A stretch of DNA of 64,000 nucleotides from the NCBI RefSeq assembly GCF_041956535.1, contig NW_027192211.1, positions 371,995-435,994 of the forward strand. Reading direction: 5' to 3'. The position numbers and the translations under genes are program-made. This document shows, piece by piece, positions 11,530 to 23,856 of the stretch. Origin of the DNA: Calcarisporiella thermophila CBS 279.70. Its lineage: Eukaryota; Calcarisporiellomycota. Every line of letters begins with the position of its first letter. Within the stretch, counting starts at the first letter, position 1. Below the pieces are notes generated by a model, which was not told the origin of the DNA, did no database searches, and saw nothing but the letters and a program-made list of their open reading frames with translations.

Positions 11530-11834
11530 GATGCTGATGCTATTACTTTGACCAATGCTCTAGACCATTCCACTGTTAATGAAATTGTTGTTTTAATAGA
11601 AAATAAAAGGATGCATTTGAATAACATTGAAAAAAAAAAGCAACAAGAAAAATAGTTGACTAGTAGAAACTGGAGAAAAATTAGAAGTGTGTAAAAGGAA
11701 GGAGAAAAGTAAAAAGAATAATAAGAGGAGGTATAACCAAGAGAAAAAAAAAAATAATGTTTTCCGAGTTCTATCTAAAAAGGTCATCAAATATAAGTAA
11801 CATGTGTAAAATGAAACATAGCTGATATTTAAAA
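11530..11834. other. Convergent 3' spacer
   Basis: A 305-nt A-rich sequence with several poly-A runs on the plus strand lies between two gene 3' ends. I see no gene. Confidence 0.6.
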
Positions 11835-14800
11835 TCACAATTCCCCTTGCAAGATCAACTCTATACAATTGTTGATGTAGGACTTCTTGCTAGACATTTC
11901 CACGCCGAAATGCGCCGCAAGCTGTTCTCGGACTTGTTTCTTGGTGAGCTGAGTTAGATCGGCGTTCGAAAGCAGCATGCGGATCACCGCCAAAATCTCT
12001 TCGTCGGTCGGTAAAGCTTCGCCTTCATTTGGCGCTTCGGGTTCAATCCCTGGGGGAATGACATGGGACAAATTTTGCGAGTATACGCTGGCAGTTTCTC
12101 GCGAGAAATGCTGGGGGACGCGCGGGATATTTCGTTCATACCGTCGACTCTCAGCGAGCGATTGAGGCCGTCGGGAGCTCACAATTGAATCGCGGGCAGA
12201 ATAGGCGGATCGTTCCGAGTAAATTGAGCGAGCATCACCTGTAATAGACTGGGCTACATTTCGTGCCACGTGGTGCGGCTTGGCCCTGCTCGACCGGTTG
12301 TTTCCACCCCTCTCTTGAGGTCTTCTCTTCGATAGGGATGAGAGCAGCGAGATCCCTGTTTCGTGCGACACGTGAGTTCCCGTCTCCCACAGCTCCTGCT
12401 CGTATTCACTCCACCGCTTGAGGGGAACCATACGCGGATCGAACTTGCCCTCATCCGTCACCATATAACGCTTCCCCTTCTCACCAACGACGACACGCGT
12501 GTTTCCCCACGAAAAGTCGTCAAAATGCCAGAACGCATACAGAGGAATGTAGAAGGAGAAGAAAGGTAAACCAATAATATAAAAAATCATCCATCCAACG
12601 TGCTCCCATTTTCGGCGCAATATGAAGATCACTGCCTGCAGTCCGTACACCGCGATCAACATGATGATGGAGGCCCAGGGGATCAGGGCGTGCGAAGTCG
12701 CGGTGATGTAGATGAGATAGATGAGGTAAACGACGGTGGCAGGCATGACCAGGGTCGCAAACAGGTCCATAAGCACAACGAATCGCATGGAGAAGCAGCA
12801 AATTCCACACAAGTGCCTGAGAAACACTAGTTCCGCAAGATTATGTACAGTGGAGTTGATCCAGCGCCTGCGTTGCGAGAGCAACACTGACCAACGCTCG
12901 GGCGCGTTGGTACGGCAGCGGGCATCTGGGACGAAGCGCAGCTTCATTTTGGGGAACCATTTAATCATGAGGGTTGTGAGGTAGCGATCTTCACCCAGGT
13001 GAAGCAGGTTTTTCTTGTGCAGAGTGTCGACCATATTCTCTCCATAGTCCTCGATGACCTCATCGGATATCAGTAAAGGCTCGGGCTTGGTATCAGGTGT
13101 TCGCAGACGATACATACAAAAGCAGCCGGGCAGACAGGTCACAGACCCGAACAGCGACTCGAATGCTTTCGAGAGGTGATGCGAAATATAATACTCGTAT
13201 ACTTGGATCATGGTCACCCATGATTGTCGCTCATTCGCGAGTGAAGTCTCTCCGCAAAGCCCTATCACCTCCTCCTCCTCTTCGAATTCGGCCATTAGAC
13301 GAGGAACAGAATCCGGGGTCACTTCGGTGTCGGCATCCACCATGAGGACAAATTCGTAGTGTATAGGATCCACGCCGATCACATTTTTCATCTGGTGGTA
13401 GAGCTCAAGTTCGAGGGGTGCCATTGGTCGATCATAGTGTACCTTGTTCAGGAAACGCATCAAAATCATTTGAGAATCACGTTTTCCGCGGTTACCTGGC
13501 CGCTGACGTTCAGAGGGCCGGCCAACCTTGACCACCACCACAAATGGGACCACATGCCCGCTTTTCTCATAAAGACCAGCGTACACTTTGCCCATGTTGT
13601 GTCGTTTGGCCCCTTCTCCCAGGGAGATGAAGCTCAGGGGCTCGGGGTCCACGGAGGGGTCCACGCCAAGAATATCCAATACGATGTGGGGCGTGGGACG
13701 ATCATTCCCAGAGCCAATAATCATTCCGTCACAAATGATGAAGAGGAGCTTTCGTTTATCGTCGTACTTGAGCACAGCGAGCGAGTCGATGGTTCGGCGC
13801 AACGATTCATCGCCTTCTGTATAGCATGGCACTTGCATGATGACGAAACGATCCTGTCCCGGCCATGTCATCGGATCCCCAGAATACCGCCCATCCAGAG
13901 GTAAGGCCGCCAAGAATTTGAACAAGATAACCGAAGCCATCAATGCTGAGATTCCTAGCAAGAGGTAAGCGCCGAACAGACAACCGGCATTTTGACGCTT
14001 ATCCACTTTGCCCACGAAAAACAGATTCTGTAAGCATACGAATTGGCGCTGCTTCACCTTTGGATCAAGCGTAAGCGCCCGCCATTCCTGAGTAATGTCT
14101 TGGCCGGCTTTTTCTCGGAAGAGTGCGACCACCGTGGGATCAATGAAATTAGTATCCGCCGAGGTAGCTTGAGGTTTGGGATCCACAATTTGCAGCTTGC
14201 TCGAGATTGGCATGATTTTCACCCCTCCTCCCAGATAATCGGTCAGATCATAAACGCTGTCATCAATTACCGCCCACCGCCGATTTCCTGACAACGCACT
14301 GCGTGCTCCATCTCTGATCATTTGCATTGTGTAACCCATGTAGCCGAGTCGGTAAGACGCTCGTAGCCTTTCCATTTGGATCCAGTACCAATCGGGCCGG
14401 AAATCATCGTTGATCGCCCGGAAATCATGGAACGCCGTGAATGGATTCGTGGTGTTTTCCGGCTGAAGGACAACCGACGGATGTATTTTCTCATTGATTC
14501 CATCGCATAGAGCGCTCACCTGTACGGGGAAAATGGTGGTCGCATCTTGTCCAGCGAAGCTCATCACTGATTGTCGCGGAATTACAGAGCTTGCTATATG
14601 ATTCGGCGCAAAATCCGTGAGAAAGAATACCTCGCCTCTTATGGCAGTGTAAGCATTGTTCGGGTCACTATGGGCAGCGAGCTCCACCGGTGAGAACACG
14701 TATTGTTTGGGACAGGTAATTTTATCCAATCCGACGATGAAGAATAGCTGCACGGTCATCAGCAGCAGAATCAGAATCACAAGCGCAAGTTTTTCTCGCC

Positions 14801-17617
14801 AAGCCATTTGCACATCCGGCCGGCGCTTTCCGAACATAGAAAGGCATCGGTCTGGGAACGGCCATGTAAGCAGCCACACAATTGAAAGCCAATATTTTCG
14901 TCCAGCGGAAGTTTCGGTGACTTCTTCCATTTCCATATGGGTTTCGGCTTTGTGTGGAAGCATACGATGCAACTCGTACATATCCTGTGCACTACTTGCC
15001 GCGTAGTGCTCCGAAGCATAAAACGATTCTGCATCGATTTGCGACTGATCGTTCTCTGAGATCTGGGAGCGAGCATCGTTACCGCCAGAGTAGAGAGAGG
15101 GTTCCTCTGCGGAACCAGGCATGGACGAACCGGCGACAGAGGTCCCACGGTACATGGAATCAGCATCTACGTCCATAAATTCAAAAAATTAGCACGCGAG
15201 AACGCAACGCTTGGAGGTGAATAGCCATCCAATACCTAGTCGATTTTTCCTTTCTTTTTCAAGATTTCTCAAATTATCTTCCAAATCTAACCATGCGTTT
15301 CCGCTCAGAAACACCTAGGAAAACAAAGCAATAGCTAAATAAGTATGATCGCCTCTCAAATTCAGTTTTATCTAGTGCATTTACTTTTGTTCCTCCAATG
15401 CCCATTTCCTGAGCTGTCCAGCCGAAAATGGATCGAAGGGCCTCACACTTGGTCTTTGGGTTTCTCCCCTCTTCCAGGGTGACTGGGTCCAAAACATCCG
15501 CATATCTTTCCAGGAATTCTTCGTGCTCCAAAGAAATACGATAGCGCGACTGAAATCTTTGGGCAATCGGGGAGAGCCCAAATGCCCGTACCTGGGCGTG
15601 CACGCGCTTCGAGTCGAATGAGGCCGACTGTGAGGCATCATTCGATCGGATACAAAACACATACCACAAAGTCGCTTCTGAAAGCGTTTCAACCAATTTA
15701 TCCGTGACGACTTTCAGTTGAGTGGCGGTGCCTTCCAAGGGACTATCCGACCTTTCTCCGGAATGTTTCTTAACCAACTCGCCAGAGTCCACTTCCACTG
15801 GCGGCTTCTTAGCATGCCGAGTAGATGGCGCTCGTGTCGGCAGACTGGATTGCTGTGCACGCACGATGGATGTTCCGCTGCGAGGATGCGCCTGTGTCGT
15901 TATCGCTTTGCCCCTGAACAGATCCACGACAAAGCTATTTCCAGATGGAGGTCTTTCAGCGTCACCCCGAAATAGTGATACAAAGTCAGCGTCGAGTGCA
16001 TCCATGTTACGCTCAAGGAAGCCTGCTGGATCATAGGTGACAGTTCCGTTGAAATGACGGATTCCAAAAGTGCGAGCAGCAGGTGCAGGAAGGGTTGAGG
16101 GCGAATAGGAGGAATGGTTGTTGTGCGCGTTATCGAACGATATCACCATGCGGTCATCGGAGGTTTGCTGTCGCGTGTGTTCGGTCATAAGGGGTATCAA
16201 TCCTTCGGCAATCAGCTCTACGCACTCGCTATTGTCCGGCCAGGTAATTTCAGGGAGCATCACTCCGTCCTCCGTGCACTCACTAATATCAAATACGCTC
16301 TTGAGGACCAAGTTCTGAATGCGCTCATTAGCAAAATTGAAGCAGAATTGTTCAAATCGGTTGCGTAAGCGATTCTGGAATCCTGGAAAATCGAGTACGC
16401 CGATGAAGTTATCAAAATTCTCTTGACACAGCTTTGAATTCAGGAATTCAACCACCCAGGCAAAGAGGAGCGAATAGAGCCCGCGAGCAAGTTCGTCGCA
16501 CTGATTAGTAGCCTGTTGGGCATCAAGCACCATGGAGATGATATCCTTGTTGAGAAGCTTTGTCTTGTAGGTCAGCACATTTTGCAGCGCATTGACTTCC
16601 ACCCCGAGCAAGTCTGCAACAAATTCAAGTATATCCATATTTTTAACGGTGGCAGGCTCGTCCTGTGCAGTACTATCGATAAAGTGGATATTGCCAAGAT
16701 GCAATATTGCTGCAAGTACGCGGTAGATGTGGGCAATCTGGCGCGATCGGAGCCCCAAGGAACGCATGGCCTCTTTGGTCTTCACATAGCCTAGTGCATC
16801 GTCAATTCCTGGCGTCTGTACAACTCGTCCCATATTGGTATATCGAAAATTTTCAGGACCTTCTAGGTGGAGATGAGTGGTTTCATCAGCTGATGCTCCC
16901 GCTAACAAATAATAGAAAATGTTGAAGTTGCGTTCATGCTCTGCCACTTGGACAACGCGGGACTTTTCAAGCATATAGTCAAGTGTTTTTGCTCCGATCA
17001 TCCGGCCTCTTGCATTGAATTGAATCTCCATGAAGCGCCCAAACCGTGAAGCATTAAGATTCTGCAGCGTAACTGCACTTCCAAGTGACTCAAGCACGGT
17101 TGTGCTATGTAGAATTTGTTCGCTAACTTTGTTGGACTTTTTGTGATGAGCACTCAGTGCGCTTAGCTGTCGCAGAATGCGTTTGAATGACTCAGTTTTA
17201 CCACTACCAGATTCACCACTAGATATAATAAAAAAATAAAGCATTTCATGCCAGTTAGTCAAACTGTGGCAGTAGAAAAGGATCAGAGCAGTAATACTTT
17301 AATATAATCGCTTGATAAAATCCAGATCGTCGCATGTGCATGTACGCGTGAGTCGCCAATTGATAAACATGAGGTGCTAACACTGGCCTTGGGCTCGAAA
17401 GGTTCCTGTAATCATCCACGTATGCCTGCATAAGCTCATCATTACTAGATCCTATTGCGGACCCATTTTTGTATGGATTTACTGCCACTATGGCAGCATC
17501 GCCAATGCTCGTATAAATCACATCACGCTGAAAACGCTCTCGTATTAGTGCAACAATATCGCTGTCGGATATTGAGGGTAAAAGGCAAAGATCTTGGATT
17601 TCTCTTTGCGATGTCAT
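11835..17617 (-). CDS. Chitin synthase with N-terminal myosin motor domain (class V type)
   Basis: Four exons (17617-17298, 17218-15385, 15314-15236, 15166-11835) encode 1854 aa. Residues 1-~745 are a myosin head: P-loop GESGSGKTES (~108-117), switch I NLNASRFGRF, a degenerate switch II LDFPGFQ, and the converter end GGTKVFLSGNAWLDLED created by splicing exon 2 to 3. The rest has two membrane helices, a cytochrome-b5-like segment (WAVIDDSVYDLTDYLG), the GT2 catalytic domain (VDADTE, GEDRYL, QRRRW at about 1509-1513), three to four C-terminal membrane helices and a DEK_C domain in the last ~57 residues. The enzyme polymerises UDP-GlcNAc into chitin at sites reached along actin. The two halves look like separate genes in raw frames, but the 79-nt exon 15314-15236 and phase-consistent GT-AG introns join them. 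Confidence 0.93.
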
Positions 17618-19276
17618 TGCGCTGATGTAGGTGAAATATCAGTACACACCAAAGTATGAGGGAATATAAAAATGGACGCAATACCTTTTTTAGCGAATTA
17701 AGCGAGGCGACAGGCAAAGATATTAATATAATAACTAAAGTATGAGAAGGGAATGGTAATCTAAAAACAAGTAATGCAGCTAATGAAAAGTATAGGGATC
17801 CAACATAAGGTAGAAAGATATAGAATGAAGTATAGTGAAAAATAGCTTGAAAGTTTGTTCTATTTTTACTTTGGTGCCATAGAAAAGCATTCAATGTTTG
17901 TGTCTAAACAACTAAAGGAGGAATCGATGGACCTATTATAAAAAAAAGAGAACAAGAATTACGGATGTAAATAAAGAGAGGATGTCCAGCAAAAATGTAC
18001 TGATTGATTGGGAGGGGTAATTCTTAGTATCTCATCGATGAACAAGATGGGAAAGTCTCAGCAAAAATTAAAAATAATCGATGGACTGCGACTCAATTGG
18101 TTCGAGCCAAAGAGTTTCAAAGAGTTTTATTGTTAGCCTCCTCAAAAGAAATCGAATTTAGAATTTTTCCAAGAGATGTTATGATTGTCATCATAAAACT
18201 TCCCATCCAGATGGCAAGCTATCTTTCTTTCTCTCTTGCGCAAATGGGGCATTTTTTCATTTTATAGAGCCATAGAGAGTATAATTACATTCCTCACTAA
18301 CAGTGATATTCATTCAATTGCATTATTCATTATAATAAACTCTGTAATGAATTTACTCCGTTCAAGTGGTTACCCGCGGCTTGTATAGTAGATACCTCCA
18401 AGGTGGGAAAATAATACGAATAATTATGCTCGAGCATGGTAGAAATCACAAGTATATAGGCAATATGTCAATGCCACACACTATTGTCTCTTTGATCGAT
18501 CCAGATGGCGTTGATATTTGGCTGTGCTGATTCAGACGATCACCCACACTAATTTTTCAAGGGCAATGCATAGATGCCGCCATTTTTACTGATTGGATTG
18601 ACGATATATTGTAGATTCCATGTTCATTAAAAATTACAGATTCCTCAATTTTACGGTTCCGGAGAATTGAGAAATTATCCATAAAGCATTTCCAAATACC
18701 AAATATTTATCCTGTACCCACCCAGTTGTACACCAATAAGCCACATCGATTCCTATCTCCCGGTTACTAAGAATATGATGAAACCTCAATGGGTTGCAAA
18801 AGAAAACGAAAATAGCCTCAAGAGAACTTATATAGATAGCCACGCAAATCGTCATTACATTAGCCTGTGTGTATTCAACTAAAGAAACTTGATTGCATGC
18901 GACATCAATGGGTTCAATGGCGGCCAGATGGGGCTGCCAAAAAGCTACTATTGTTAATTTTAAAAATGAGAGCGCATAAAATTACAAAATATCCAAGTAG
19001 TTTAAGATACATTAATCCCGGATCTATTACATATTATAACATAAACAATATGCATTAATAAAATCCAATATCTTTTTCTCTTACAAAAGCTTGCAAAAAA
19101 TCTTGATATGAAAGTACGATATTAACCGCATATTAATGTTTAAAATTGGGTTAAATTTTACTGAGTAATTGGGGTTAGTTAGGAGTTTCGTGACTTCTAA
19201 CGCGTTATTAGTTTCTACTAAATTTTTGCTAGAAATTAATACAATTCGCCTATACCGTCTGGAGGGTTTACTCTGC
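17618..19276. other. Intergenic / divergent promoter region, AT-rich
   Basis: A 1.66-kb spacer lies upstream of both the chitin synthase and the gamma-tubulin complex gene. It contains scattered short frames (e.g. near 18634-18855) with no recognisable features, A-runs near 17941 and AT-rich sequence. I see no gene, tRNA or repeat in it. Confidence 0.5.
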
Positions 19277-22200
19277 ATGAATAACCGCAATAACAGGACA
19301 ATTCTCGCCGATCTTTCTGCTGACATCCTGGAAGATGGATTCGAATCTTCAGATTCTGATGTATAACGTTTTTCTCTTATAAACTAACCTTCTAGACTCG
19401 TGTCCCTGACATCCAATGCCTTTTTTATTATATTCTTTAGGACATTGTGGAAGTTCAACCAGCAAGTCAGAGAATCGGGCGGCCACCGAATGCAAAAATG
19501 TATCTCGATCCATCTCCAGAAAGTAAAGGCGCATTATGTCTGGCAAACCATCAATATTGGACTCACCACAATCTCAGCAACACGACTTCACTAAATAGTA
19601 ATGTATAATTTTGATCAAATTTGCTCAAACTAACTATTTTAATATTCTTGTGCATAGCCACGACTGATTTTGATATCGACAACCCATGCTCGCTATCACC
19701 ACTTCTGGCACGAGACGAGCACAATAAGTTAGGGGGAATGTTTGATGCTCCACTTTTACGCTGCTATATTGAAGAAATCGATGTTCTAAGGGAAATCTTG
19801 TTCATGCTATGTGGACGACCAGGATTACTATTTACGATTTCAGATGCCATTGATGTCGATAGTTGTTCTAGTCATATTAAGGTAAGCTATTTCTTCACCT
19901 TGAACTTTCCTTCTTGTCTACAAAATTTTTTTTTATAGATAACACTAAATGCATCTCTGACACATTTAAGCGTGTCTTCACTGCAGTCCATTCTCGAGAA
20001 ATTTCGTGAGCATGGAAATAATTTACAACAAATCAGAATATTTATCAAATGGTAGCCATACAGACATTCTAACAAATTTGGTTTTAATAACTACACCATT
20101 TTGTTAACTTCGCCTTTAGGGCATGTGCTTCTAATATCCAAACCTGCCCTAAAACGATCCAAGCATTTGCGTCAGCTTTACATGAATGGATCTGGAGTTT
20201 TCAGCGTAAATTGTCGACTAAAGAGCTTCGATATCGTAAATTTTATAGGCCTCCGAAAGAGATAGGTATCCCAATTTCTTCTTCTCATCCCTTCCCATTC
20301 AACATAATGTATGGAATTTCAATATATTTTATTTAATTTTAGGCGATTCTTACGCGTCCTTAACTGAGCTTGGATATTCTCTCGAGTCAGACTTTTTCTT
20401 CATTAAAGAGGTTTTTCAGATAGTCTCACAAATATTGCCATCTGGCACGTAAAAAAATTAATTGAATGCTGTAAGATTGTATCATTAATGCTAGTTGAAA
20501 AATTTTTAGCTTCATTGATCCTCCAGTCCAATCCAGCCAAAACATGCGAAGTCCTTTTATCTTCACTCCATGAACGCGCTATTCTAGCACAAGCGGCAAA
20601 TGACTACACCATTTTCGCGAGGCTTGTCTGGCTTTTACAAAAGTCGTTGAGTCCAATCTTTGAGATGATAGAGAAGTGGACTCATTGCGGGATACTTGAT
20701 GATCCAGCCGAAGAGTTCCCAATATTAAGGTAATCCTATTCAGGCGGATTACAGACACAGAGTAGATTTAACTTCACCTTTTATGCAGAGATGCGTCAAT
20801 TGAACAACGATCGCCTCAATATTGGGAGAGGGCATACAAATTGCGGATTGGAGTCGGGGATGGAGGAAGCGCTGCTCCTACCTTTTTAAAGTCTTTTATG
20901 TCTAAAGTATTGTTCACGGGTAAAGCTGTGCGTCTTCTTCGTCTCATTGAGGGCGAGGGCGCTAGTTTACCATTGGTAGGATTATAATCAGAAATAAGCT
21001 TTATCCCAAATTTCGTTCTAATACTTTTTTTTCCCGATATCAGCCAGGGGATGCTGGCGCACCTTGGGGCGAAAATAAGGAAAATGGTGAAGAGAAGGAT
21101 CAAAACCAAGGCGCATGGGAACATTTTCTCTCGACGGGTAAGGTTGCGACTCTCCCTCTCAATACGACATCTTCGCTCCATGTGAGAAGCAATGATGCGC
21201 CGCCTGTGATGCCACAGGAGAATGCAACCTATGTCTCCTCCCATTTTCCTCTATTGCAGGACCAGACTTGTGCTCGTAAAATTGACAATAGCACATCGCA
21301 GATCGAGGCGGTTATCGAACAACTCTCTGCGCTTGGTGAAGATATGGTCCCATTTGATCGGCGTTTTGCTCGCTGGCTCGAAGACCGCATAAGAGATCAA
21401 TACGAACATGCTGGACGTGGACTCATCTTCGCTCTACGAGAGCGATGTGGATTCCAGGCAGACGCGGAGGGGCTTGCAGGAGTATACTTGATGGTACACG
21501 GCGAAATCATGCACCGGTTCCTAGAGGCGCTATTTTTGAAGGTAAGCCACTTATTTGATGGGCCGCTATACTTCCCCCCCCCCTCCCCTCTTCCCATGCT
21601 GAGCATCTCAAACCTGATTTGTGCCAGATCGACAAAAGGCAGCCGTGGTACGACCCGCACATCCTTAACAACCTATTTCTAGACATTGCATCAGGGTGCT
21701 ACTGCCCATGGCTGCTAAGAGATTCTGTAGGGTTCTGGGTGCAGCCAATGCGCGGCAAGCTGGTACAACATGTGCGAGCCCGAGATCCGAGTGTACAACG
21801 CATCGAGAGTGTGCGGATATTCGGAAATCTCACATTAGACTATCAGGTACAGGCTTTTTCATGACTTGGAACCCTGTCACATTTCTGATTTTTTACATCA
21901 ATCAAAACGAACAGGTTCGCTGGCCAAATAATATTTTGCTGCGTGCCGACACCATACCCTACTATAAACGGCTGTTCACACTGGTTGTCCAGATCAAATG
22001 GGTGAAACATGTGCTGGAGCGCATAGACTACCTTAAAGGTGGACGCCAGCACCCCATCCTCCAAGATGAGGCAGGAAAAGAGTTGGTCTTGTTTTATTCC
22101 ATTCGATTGCGTCTGATGTGGTTCATTAATGCATTTTACAACCATGTCATGACCACCGTGCGTATTCTCGCTTAATGATTGTATTGCTTCTGGCAAGGGG

Positions 22201-22926
22201 GATGCAGAGCCATTGACCAATACGTGTTTTGAATAGATACTGAGCTCTGAAACGCGACGGTTTAATTCGCAAATTCAATCCGTGTTTGATATAGACGACA
22301 TCATATCACTGCACGAGCGTTATATCCGACGATGTCACGATAGATGTCTGTTGGGCGATAAGGTAAATAAGCTCGAAATAGACAAATGGGTGGCTTGTTA
22401 GTGACACTCCATCTCGGACAATAAGGTTGCCCCTATCCTGGATGCAATCCTCAATGTATTTGATCTTGCGATCCGTTTTTCGCGACTTTTTGAAAGACAT
22501 CTCCTTGGCCAAGATGCTTCTCGCAGCGGCAATGTAAGCATGCTGGCGAGATCTTGGATTGGTAACTCGCTTCTCCTTCACACATCTCCGTTGAGAAGAC
22601 GCCTACGTAGAAGAGGCGGGGAGGAAGAAGATACCGATGATGACGACGAGTCTTACGAGGAAGATGCATCTGAGGATGAAAGCGAAGCAGAAGATGCAGG
22701 GCAGGAGGAGGAGGAAGAGGAAAGAGTGGAGGAAAAGGAGCGGGGAAATGCACGGGAAATATCTGGCGGCATCCAAGACGACTCTAGCTGGGCAGAAGTG
22801 GATGGGGCACTTGCTTTTCGAAAAGGGCTAAAGCATATTCATAAGCGATTAGAGAGGGCCGAGGAGTTTGTGAGTGGGAGTCTGAGGGCTCTAGCAAAGA
22901 ACCGCGGGATTGACTGGCGTAAGTGA
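19277..22926 (+). CDS. Gamma-tubulin complex component (Spc97/Spc98 family, GCP5-like)
   Basis: Thirteen exons (19277-19360, 19441-19597, 19658-19881, 19939-20051, 20120-20265, 20343-20444, 20510-20729, 20789-20975, 21044-21541, 21628-21846, 21915-22157, 22237-22362, 22426-22926) encode 939 aa. GRIP1-like N-terminal signatures include EEIDVLREILFMLCG, EKWTHCGILDDPAEEFPI and SPQYWERAYKLR. The GRIP2 region has RVFGNLTLDYQVRWPNN-like sequence (here IFGNLTLDYQVRWPNNILL) and YKRLFTLVVQIKWVKHVLE. These proteins nucleate microtubules by templating gamma-tubulin. Length and motifs favour GCP5 over GCP2/3, with GCP6 not excluded. The C-terminus adds an acidic E/D-rich tract (about 22615-22740) before a short basic end. 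The intron after exon 6 closes the frame only with a GC donor (G|GCACGTAA). Confidence 0.87.
20445..20509 (+). other. Probable GC-AG intron (donor GCACGTAA)
   Basis: Exon 6 ends CCA-TCT-G and exon 7 begins CT-TCA-TTG, which keeps the ORF that runs into GILDDPAEEFPI. Using the GT four bases downstream adds GCAC and hits a TGA about 20 codons later. Confidence 0.65.
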
Positions 22927-23856
22927 CGATGGAGGAGATTATTCCGGAGTTGCAAACGTGCAAGGATATTTTATATTCACGAGGTTTTCTTTTGCTTTTT
23001 TTGCTAGTGGAGGCGCTCGCATTCTCCCTAACCCCGTCGAATTGACCGTAATTCTTCACTATACCTTTTTCGGCTTCGCGTGGACAAAAATGAATACTTT
23101 CTCCAGACTCTGGCTGACTTTCCTGCTTGGATTCATTAGTTTTCATTGTGCTACCTTCTCTGCTCATCCGCGGTGGAGTGGGACCGCAATAGCGGAGAGT
23201 AGTGTGAGCGGCGCGTGTCCTGGTAGCCGAGAATGGAAGAGACTACCAATGGCATCCCTGTGACTATACAGTCCACAGTCTGAAAGTGTTGAGGAGTACT
23301 TAATTTTCTCTATAAGCGCAGCTCTAGAAATCATTTTCCTACCCTGTGCCCGATACAAGCTCAGGTTCAATCTCTGGAGGTAGAAGCTTCCTTCTTCTGC
23401 ACAAGATAATTTAGCTGGGACTGGCGGAGAGTCAATGGCAAGACTCAATTTTACCCAAGCACATGGATCCCTTAAAGCACACATATATAAATAGATTTAT
23501 GTTTTATAAGTGTATTTACATAGATGCGTGGATTTATATTTATTTGGGTGGTTGCGACTTCTGTACCATTCCCCCTTGACGTTACTCTTTTTTGTTATTT
23601 GGGAGGAAACTAAGCTTGAGCCAACAAGAGCCGAGAAATCGCCTCTAATAAAAGTTCTGGGTATACTTTTACGCTTTTCATCCTAATACGTCATTATGAA
23701 ATTGGCATCATTATTGATCATCGTAGCGTTACACAATCGATGCAACCGGGTCTTATAATCTATATTCCGAAACTCGATTGACAAAATCGTTGGTAGGAAC
23801 ACTGCTTTCTTATTCAGTTCCCACGTTCGCTCGTCGAGATATTCCCCCTCGCAGTC
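22927..23856. other. Intergenic spacer
   Basis: 930 nt hold the 3' flank of the GCP gene and the promoter of the next transporter. A 57-codon frame at 23090-23263 (MNTFSRLWLTFLLGF...) begins with a signal-peptide-like hydrophobic stretch, but I recognise nothing in it and do not call it as a gene. Confidence 0.45.

Noticed and set aside
13359-13904. 181-codon frame antisense to chitin synthase
   Set aside because: It is a shadow of the conserved catalytic frame on the other strand.
15177-15235. Reading the myosin and chitin synthase parts as two genes
   Set aside because: A phase-consistent intron and a 79-nt exon join them, and the fusion is a known class V architecture.
19361-19440. Use of the first acceptor (CTTCTAG near 19395) in the GCP gene
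   Set aside because: It leads to an in-frame stop before the next exon; the second acceptor at 19440 keeps the frame open.
23090-23263. 57-codon frame with hydrophobic N-terminus
   Set aside because: It lies right behind the GCP stop codon, with nothing else to support a gene.
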